A DNA stretch of 64,000 nucleotides from Siphonodentalium dalli (taxonomy: Eukaryota; Mollusca; Scaphopoda; Gadilida; Siphonodentaliidae), in contig CP136066.1 of the NCBI GenBank assembly GCA_032622095.1, positions 90,417,319-90,481,318 on the forward strand, written 5' to 3'. The notes beneath the pieces are model-generated. The model did no database searches, was not told the DNA's origin, and saw nothing but the letters and a program-made list of their open reading frames with translations. The first letter of the stretch is position 1. Each line of letters begins with the position of its first letter. This document shows positions 53,701-63,933 of this stretch, piece by piece. The position numbers and the translations under genes are program-made.

Positions 53701-56700
53701 TTCATCAATTTTATCACTAAGAATTCAGATGCTCCGCTCTGGGTGGAATGTTTTAGTTTAAATAATGTTTATTCATTTCATCCAAACGTCTTTGACACCA
53801 TGTGATATTATGTCCAGATTTCCAACAATATCGGCATACTAATTGAAATGCTTGGGTCTGTGGATTAAACACAGAATTTCGTGATTGTCGTGTATGTTGA
53901 ACATAAGGCCAACTTCGCGTGTTATCAAATCTATTTTGTTTAGAATATGATCCAATCCGTGGGCGCTGATTATTATTCGAATAACATGAGCTAAATGAAT
54001 TTCTACCCTGTAAATACCTTGGCCATCGTCTTTCTGGTGTGGCGGGCGCTTTAAATCTATTACCAGTGTTCCGGGCTTGACATTTATTGCCTTCCATACT
54101 AGAATAATTATTATCACGAAATGATCGATAATTACGATCAGTATTCGTATCATTCTAGCTATAATAAGACTGTAATCGGTGTTGAATATAGTATATCTCT
54201 TAAATCGAGATCAGTTGCTTGATTTAAGGTTTGTGGATCTTCCCGCAAAAGTTTATCTCTCAATAATTTACTCTTTAATCCTGTGATGAATTGTTCTCTC
54301 ATATGTAATTGGGCGACTTCTTGTTGAATATTTACTAGCCCATACACATCGATCGCTAATGATCGTAATCTATCAGAAAAAACTTGTACAGATTCTTCTG
54401 GTGTTTGCTTTGCTGCTTGAAAATTAAGGAGCGCATCTCTTTTATCTTTTGCTTCGCTATATCGAATTTTTAATTCCTGCTTGATTTATGCCCATGTACT
54501 TCTGATCACACCCTCGGCATTTATGCGTTCTTGTGTGAACTGAGTTAAAAATTCGAAAACTGAACTCCTGCTTGTTTGCAGAGCAAATTTAATTAATGTT
54601 TGATCAGTCGCAGTAACTGCTTGGCCATAACGATATAATTCGTTGGTCCATTCAAGAAAACGTTTTGGGTCTCCTGAAAAAGGGATGATAACATTTGTCA
54701 CACCAGATGCCATTTGAATTGCTGACGAAATGCGTGTGGCGTCCATCTGTTGGTCTATTGCACTATTGAAATGACCCAATTGTTTGGAAATGCGATCTAG
54801 AACGATGCTGTCATTTGCGTTTCGTACCTCGTGATTTTCATGGGTTTCATGCAAAATAGATCGCATTCGCTCTATTTCTCCATCGATTTGGGCGCCACTA
54901 TAATTAACGTCATCCGACAAGGAAGGCCGGGAAGGGTGGCTTTGTGTCATATTCATCTTGATTTTAATTTCTAAAGTGATTGGGAATAGAAAAGGCAAAA
55001 TTGCAGGTATATAAGAAATTAATAATTTGAGTTGGGTTGGCACATGCACAATCTAATTGTGGCATTATAGAATTGCTCTAGAACATAATGCGGCTATTGT
55101 GTTTATTTAATTTGAATTATTCGATCAAAAGAAACGTACTGGTTGGTATAGTAAGTACTCACATATGAACGAAAACACACAAGTTCTGGTTCCAAGCTCA
55201 CGAGCACCATTGTTCCGGTGTCTAGGGTTTATATGTTGAATTGGCCACGTAACGGGAACATTAAACAATAACTAGTTCATAGGTCTTCATAACTTTATAT
55301 ATGTATAAGTCTTTCTCGATAAGCACAGTACATAGGCGGAAGAACGGAGGTGTTGGTATAGTAGCAAGGTTGTCGGATAAGTCAAGCTCCTGCTTCAGAG
55401 CACGGGTAGTTATTCCAACCTCTGGTGTATCATGCCTCTAAATAAGGTCCGAGATACCATACCCTTGGATATGACGTACGTGTATCACTATACTGTCTTA
55501 TAGAATGATACTGGCTTCATCCACCCTAACTTATACAATGGTTGCTACCAGTCATAACCACTTAAGAATATGATCTTGTTAATTATGCGTGTGTGTTTCT
55601 ACACTATATAATTTGTCTTCTATGTATTGTGCTTATCTATACAATTAACCCTAGCAGTTACAATCACTGGGGAAAGGAAGTTTATCCTAGATTCCAGGAA
55701 CACATATAACAATACATAACTATCGTATGTACTATCGGACATCTATCTTCTATATAATTAGAGTTATCCAATCAGATGCAAATGTCACGTGCTGTGTTGT
55801 TGTCGTACCAAAGGTCAATATTTTCAGTCAAAATTAAAATTAGCATCAAAGGACCATAGGCAATGGACAGTTTGATGTATCAGTTAAAAATAAATTCAAC
55901 TCAATGCGGATGGAAATGAACTTCTCCCTCTTCAAGGGAGGGGCTACATTTCGAAAGGTAGACATACCCCATCTCACAAAAACAAAGACTCTCTAACCAG
56001 GTCCATGATGTTTACATCCCACCTAACACTCACACAAGTCTTGAAATAGTGTGTCTGGCATATTTGAATGAAGTCACCAGAGGGTGAATTTGGTGACGCT
56101 ACCCCGCACGACGAACCTCATTCTACTTAGGCATCAACTGCTGTGGGAGACCTAGATCAGATTGAAGTTCCCTAGATGAAGTTGGTGATGGTAAGCATTA
56201 GTCACGTTGAGTATGTATTTTATCTTCTGCAAATTAGGGGATATAGAAACTGAACAGAAAGGAAAGTTAGTGAAACAATGTTAATTTGAGATTATAGGTT
56301 TCCCAGAAGATGAGGCCTGTGCTGGGTAGCACCACTAAATTTACACTCTGTGGACCTCATTATGCAAATCATACACTATTTCAAGCCTTTCCCTCACACC
56401 GATTTCTACTTACTTGTGATCGAATGCCTCCTTATATGGTGCATTCTCTGGGACCACAAAGGCAAACCCGGCTGTATTGAATATCTCGTCCGCCACAGCG
56501 AATCTGTCACAATCACTTAGTAAAATATAATCCAGTGCCCTTTTGTCGACCATGAAAGCATACTTGTCTTCTTTAATGAGACGTACGGCATCGTCCACAT
56601 CTTTGGCAAATACCCCATTATGTTTCATTTTACCCCAGATCTTTGAATATAACTCGTTTGTCGATTCCTGAAATGTGTTCAAACAATGGTCGCAGACGTC

Positions 56701-59700
56701 ACTCGCAGTTATGTTGTCGGTAGAGAGAAAACACGGTTGCCAATTATGTTCCAAAGGCGAAATAGTTTGTGCCATTCTCATTGTTTTTGTGCAAATTTCA
56801 CAAATGGCACACGGCAGTGCGAAGAACCATGTACGTTAAGTTAACTCATGGGCTTATTTCTGAAAACCATTTGAGAAACAGGACACGATATCTTGAGATT
56901 ATCTGATTGTGAAGCACAGCTACCGCCTGGTTGAAGTGTCCTATAGTATACAGGCCGTAGATCGTTGACTCCCGTTGGATAACGATGGTTCAGACACAGT
57001 TTATATGTATCACAATCTTTATTGGATCCAGCACATATAATATACGAATATATGAATACCACAACAATTTTCTAAGATTCAAGCAGTTAGAGAATTCGCC
57101 TGAAAATCTGTCGTGGGGCTATTTGGTTCCTTCGATAACGTACAACCAAAAAGCACCGGTTTCAGCCGGGCATACGTTTTTATTCCACAACGTGCTTCCA
57201 TGTCACATGACATGGAGTAACCCTATGATACGTTATACTTCCCCGACTAACTCTATTATACGCTATTACTCAGAAGTGGCAAAAACGATCCCCATGGGGT
57301 GGTTACAATTTACCCCTTTTGGAAGGGTGGTGAAATAGTGCACCTCCGGGGTGCAGTTTTGCCTCCCCTCCAAGGAGAGTTAATAGTTTACCTCCAAGGG
57401 AAGGTAACCTAGCGCTTATGACAACCACTCTGATGCTCTCGATGAGCAAATTTACCCGTCAATAGTAGCATAGTAGCTTTTATGGAGCTCTTAAATATTG
57501 AGTCCCCGGGAAGGCAACATAACACTCCCGAGAGGTAAAATTAACACTTCTCGGTTGATGGCACTCTGACACTCTTGACTGGCAAAGTATCTATCAAGAG
57601 TGACAGAGCAGCATTCACATATTGCTGTTACGTCCCTGGGAGAAGCAGATTATTATTTTGATTGCAACATGCAGTTATCAAACCATTACAAAGTCATAAA
57701 TGCTCTTTATGCTACTGAAAATTAGACCTCTTATTACTCCAAACATGTCTATATTTGTTATTTTGTCTATTCTGCATTAATTAACAATAAAATATGTGAA
57801 ATAACCCTTAAGGGCTGATACCAACTATTGTTCAGCCATTCTGCCAAGCACTGAAAGGTAAGAATGACGGTGCATGTTGTTAATTTGGAAATAATATTTG
57901 TAAATATAGCTTCTTTAAGCAAGATTATTCTCCATTTCTATTTGATCACCATAAATATACAGGAATATTTCACATCACTTTAACATATTAACAAGTATAG
58001 ACAGATAAAGAGCGTTTATGGTGAATTTGGTAGAGTAGTAACCAGGGAGCACCAAAATATGACCTCCCTTAAAAAGCAAATTGAATATAAAAGTTTACAT
58101 TTGAGAGGTCGCAGCCATGTTTGATTATGGTCCCGTCTGATGGTTACTGACGAAGTTACTATATGATCCGTTTTTGACTTAAGAAATCTAAATTTCTGGG
58201 TTGTTCGGATGATAACTTGGGCAGTATTCAACATAATATTTTGATATTCGACCAATAATTGAATAATTATGCAAGTGTCGTCACCAACATAGCATATATC
58301 TTGAACACCCCTCCATGTGAATAAAAGACAATTCCAATGTATACTTTTCTAACTGATGGTATAATCCATTTAGGAAATGAAGGGTTGTACGTTTGGTTAA
58401 TATATATATGAATGTGAACGTTGTGGAGTATATATGAATGTGAACGTTGTGGAATATATACAGTAATACTCTGAGTAATCGACTTCTTAACCCCAGCAGA
58501 ATTATGGGTAACTTTTCAGGATTTAGTCGGAAATATGGCTTGTTTGCCATTCATCGGAAAGCTCTCGGGGAGAGCTTTCCGATGAATGGCAACAAGCCAT
58601 ATTTCCGACTAAATCCTGAAAAGTTACCCATAATTATGCTGTGGTTAAGAAGTCGATTACTTAGAGCATTACTGTATATGTATATACATATATAGAAACT
58701 TACCGCGAATAATGTTTCCAGATTTGTTCCCTGAATAACCAACGGTTTCACTTCATCTTGGTCAGCGAGTTCTCTCAGGCTGTTTATAGCGCGCGATGGG
58801 ACAGCAACGGTTAGGAATGCAGCTAGATTAGCTGTATATGTGGATACCATCAGGACAGTGAACAGCCACCAAAATCCAACGATGAATCTACCAGATAGCG
58901 CCTTCGGTCGTGGTCCACACCCTGTGTAGGGGAAATATCGTGCATGTGGCATTTAGGAGATAACCGTACTCGGTTGAGTTGGGTATTCGGGTATTTGAGA
59001 ATGAAAGTTTATAAACGAGCCAGCTTGGCCAAATATCCAACGAAACAAGGTACGTTTATATCCAATGTAATTCAATCCACCACCAGTTATAAAAGAAACT
59101 GCACGAAAATCATTGTTATTGTCATTGCATGCTATGAAGTGATATATCCTTTTTATCGGTGACCAACTATTCCTTGAGTTACTCGGAGCAGCGCCCGAAT
59201 AACCTTCTGTTAATTGTATATATAGGAAACAACTCTCCTATTGTAGTCGATTACGCGACTCCTGGCTGTGCCGTGACGTAAACATTATGTTGGACGTAAA
59301 CACTACGCTTCAATTGGTGACGTCACAACTGATACCAGCGGTGTTAACAGCCTAGTTTAGTGAGTTATCAGCAGAGTTTAGAGTGATATCAGTCGAGGTC
59401 GATAATATATATCGCTCAAGTGATAAATGTGATAACTAATTAACCCTTCCATGACGGCAGATGCGCTGGCGCAACATTAAAGATCCTGTGCCAATGCATT
59501 CTCTTATATATGCGAGTCGACCATAGGTCGCCTCGCATATATTAGAGAATGCATTTGCCTAACACATTTTATATTATTTTTTATCATGCACCGGCAGTTT
59601 GATTAATTATAACATTTACCTTGTTCCAAGAAGTAAGAAAATATGACCCACATGTTTCCGGATAAGCTGACTTCGTCTGTGGGCAATTCAGAATCATCGT

Positions 59701-62700
59701 TTGATATCTCTCTCCGCCTCCGAATTTGTGCAGCGATTGTCAAAGCAGATCCGGTCACGAGAACTGCCATGGCAACGGAAGCCCACACCGGCCATGCGAA
59801 TGGTTCATACAGTCTGAACGTCCTGTCTGCGTCATCTCCAAACGTCATAATCCCGACCCCATCATCGATGAGAGGTTTAACGAAATCGATCACGGTGTCT
59901 CGTATCCATGTTACCGTTAGGGGGCCAGCAATGAAGTCAACTTCCTATAAAATACATGGCCATTAAATAATGCCACTGGAAAGTTAACTATATCGATTGA
60001 CAGTGTATTATTTTCGGTATCACGATTAAGGGGCTGACTCTTTAAAAACGGGTAATAGTATTAGTCCAGTAATAGTTTTCGAATAAATCGTTCAACCATG
60101 CACTCCCGAGCCCTCGGGATTTCTTAGGAAATGACCCATAGGACACACCCAGTATGTTGATGTTAGGCCGGATATCAACCCTCGGTAAGCCCATATCAAC
60201 ATTCGACCTCGGTCTCCGGCTGATATTAGGTTACCTCGGGCTGATATTATCAGGCCCAATATCAAACCAACCAAGTAATACCATCTAATTATTATAGTAA
60301 CATCTAGTGTTAAAACCAAGTGAATTCCAGGTCCATTCATTGGATGTGAAATTGTATATATATCTTTATATATCTTTATTATCCTCCATATTTGAAGAGT
60401 TAGATACAAACTCACAATAAAGTGTAAACATATATACAAATACATAAAGTGCCGCAAGCAAAAGTACATAATTTATACAGGAATGCATAAACATATCATG
60501 ACATCTTATATTGACTGAACAACGCAAGAAAACCGAGATAACAGAAAAAAATGAAAACATAGAGGAGAAAACTAATACTTTTACACACAAGAAGAAAACA
60601 AAAACTAATCAAAAGTATGGCCTTAATTGTTATTCAACATGAAAGCATCGCTTGCATACTCGTATATATTCCACATCGCGTCCCTCAGGACGATATCTGG
60701 TGCACGGGAGTTCCAGATATCCAATAATGCCAGATTTGCGTGGCCTCCAGCACGAACAAAATCGATAATGGCGCGGTATCTTCAGCTATGTCGAATAGAG
60801 CATTTGGGATGTGCCCAATAAACATGAGCATTTGATTGGAGGGACTAATACGCCCTGTCGCTAACTCGCGGTCATATTGGATCCACCAGGTCCGGTTCCG
60901 TGGTTTTAGTGCTACATGTCAAAGTTTTGGAGTAGCATTCCATATATGGAAGTCAGGAATAATTCAAAAGCTCGATATGGAAATGCTACTCCAAAACTGT
61001 GACCTTTAGCACTAAAACCACGGAACTGGCTGATATTAAAGCATCATTCATTCAACTGGGACTGGACGAATCTCTGAAACCACGGAACGGAGCTGGATGA
61101 ATCCAATACAGCCGCGATGCAGTGACCTCGCTTATTCTATCAGTACACATAGTCTATATGAAAATGCGACAAAAACGATACCAAGCGTCATTTCATGAGT
61201 TATTAAGAAAGTCACAGTCATGAAAAACGTGTTTGACTGTGTCATTATAAACTTGACCACACCTTGTGCAGAAAACATCTTCATTAAATTTCAACATACA
61301 CAGTTGTTGCACAAAGAAAAAATAACACTTTTTGTGACATGCTTTCCAAATATGGGATATTTGAAGTTTTTGATGGACAATAGAAAAACGATCGAAATCA
61401 CTCTGCATTGATACTAGTTTTTGCCATTGGTTATTTGAGTTAACTGTGATCGCCTCATAAATTGTGAATTTCCAATGGTTCTTAACAGGTATGATTGATT
61501 CTGATGAAAATTCCAAATAAAAGGAACCAATGGCGAGATCTTTGAGATCCGATTCAACTGTCCGTATTATACAGCAATGTGGTGACTGATCGGAGGTCTG
61601 TAGAGCTAGTCAATATGCTATAGAAACAATTGTATAGTTCCCTTAGGACATGTTCACATAATACTTGTATTTTCTGTCGTCTGCTTGTTTCTTTCTTTCT
61701 GAAAACCCCTCCAGATCAATATTAGACCATTCCAATATATGCTTTATTAACTATGTGAGACAATCCATTTAGTATAGAAAGGGTTTAGAATGGACCTTAA
61801 GCTTGACGCCAAATACAATTGGATACTGGAAGGTTGATTTGTTCAATATACCATAATATACTTACGCCTCTAAGAACCATTCCAACCAGGCCAGTCCAAG
61901 TGCCGTCGGGGTTAGGTGTTCCCCATTGTCCATCCGGAGGCTCAATAAGCGTGTAGCTGTCGGGAAAATACACATTTAAGTATGATTTTAACCCTTTCAT
62001 GACGCGTGAGCAGCGATGGTGCAGCATTAACGATATTGTGCCGGTGAATTATCTTATATATATTATGCGAGTCTCCCATTGAGCCTCTCATATATAAGAG
62101 AATGCACTGGCTAACAAGCTTAATTAATTACTTGGTCAAGGTAAATATTGTCAGGCCAATGAATTCTCTTACATGTATATGGGAGAATCGCATATATTAG
62201 AGAATGCATTGGCACATGGTTTGAGCAAAATGTCAGGACGCTCCAGTAATGGAAGGGTTAACCAATTATCGTGTGGTTTAATTATTAAAGTGTGAGAAGC
62301 TGTGGTACGTTTAGAATTGTACTGCAAAAAGTAGTCACATGTTCCATAGAAACACATTCCAATTAGGAAGAGCATTGCAAGCAGTGTTAGGCAAGGTCGT
62401 ATGGCAATTAATACAAGTTCATCTATTTACTCCTGAAAATAAGCTCATATTAAACTTATTTCAAAAACACAAATAAGCCCATACCGGCACTATTTATTTC
62501 ACGTTCTATGTGAACCTAAATCGACTTACCATAATTATGCACGCTCTGTATAATGTGTTTTCACTGTGGCCCGCGCCATAAAACGGATTAACTGACATAA
62601 TCCCAATATGGGCTTATTGCAGAATCAAAATAAATAAGTTCAATATGAAACTTTGTGAATTTTTAGGTCCAATATGAACCTATTTGCACTTGGATAATTA

Positions 62701-63848
62701 TGTTGCATAATTATTGCAATTTATGTATCAATTTTGTGGAATTCAATACGCTTTTTACAAATACTGGGATAAACGTATAAGAAATAAATCTTATTTATAT
62801 AGATTATAGATACGGATGGCCTTCGCGATGGTACAGTGCAGTAAAGAGTGTGCGATACTCAAAACACTCAACACCGGGGAGACTCAACGAAGTGAACATT
62901 TAAAATTGAATTTTTGTATAATTTGGTAACTTTAATTTTTAAATTATAACCTACAACACATCCATCCGTGCCTTTAAGATTAGCATGTTACCACCCCCAA
63001 TTTACCAGTACCTTTTAAATATTTTTTCGCTTTGTAATTTTATGCGCTTTTGTATTTCTTAGTAACTTCTCACTTATAGTTCTACAATTTTGTTGATGTC
63101 CATAATTATGTCTTATATTTGCAATTGTATTTTATGTTTAACATGTCAAGCGTTTTAGAGCACTTCGATGGATTTTACGCTAAACAAAACTGTTATTTAT
63201 TTATTTACATTGCCTTTACTGCGGTTGAGAATTAGGTTAAGTTTGCGTATTTTCTAGTTAGGTTCTTAGTATATAATTTTATCCATTCGCTATTTATTAT
63301 TATTTTAGGATGTGTGCCATGTTTGTATTGTAAGCGCATTGAAACTAATTCATTGTATAATGCGCTCTAAATGTATCTATAATAATAATAATAATAATAA
63401 TAAGTTACTGGCTGAACAGTCTCCCTTCCGGAGCCTTTATTCAGATTCAGATTGAGGGACCTGCATGCGGCCCCTGTGTGCGCTTTGCACACATGGCAAA
63501 CATATCCTATTCTTTTATATATAGAGATAATATGTATTATGCTACTTCAATATATCCCCGTGCAGATAGGTTCGTATTGGACCTAAATATTGACTTTTGT
63601 TCATGTTGGACTTATTTGACTCTGGAATAAGCCCATATTGGACTTATACCAGTTATTCCGTTGGATGGCGCGGGCCACAGTGAAAACACATGTACAAAGA
63701 GCGCACATCTGGTGCTGCAAAATTTATTCGCGCAATAATTTTGTCCTCAAACTTTTTGGTTATAACGCATGCATTAATGGAAACAAAAGTTACTTTCTAA
63801 TTGTCTTCACAATGTGGGATATCTATTAATATTACAACACAACCTCTC

Positions 63849-63886
<38 letters not shown>

Positions 63887-63887
63887 G

Positions 63888-63933
<46 letters not shown>

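Larger units (their letters stand above)
46240..55741 (-). mobile_element. Ty3/Gypsy-type LTR retrotransposon, young, with a nested LINE
   Basis: LTRs at 46240-46764 (3') and 55211-55741 (5') start TGT and end ACA, are about 97-98% identical by eye, and are flanked by the 5-bp duplication TCTAT (46235-46239, 55742-55746). A purine-rich tract adjoins the 3' LTR, and a TGG-starting candidate primer site lies one base inside the 5' LTR. Order from right to left: gag region (about 54.16-55.05 kb), a second open stretch (53.75-54.15 kb), reverse transcriptase and RNase H (about 52.1-53.65 kb), integrase (about 51.26-52.2 kb), then a serine/acid-rich tail. This RT-RH-INT order is Ty3/Gypsy. It is broken, with roughly four to six interruptions plus a nested LINE. 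High LTR identity points to recent insertion. Confidence 0.9.
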
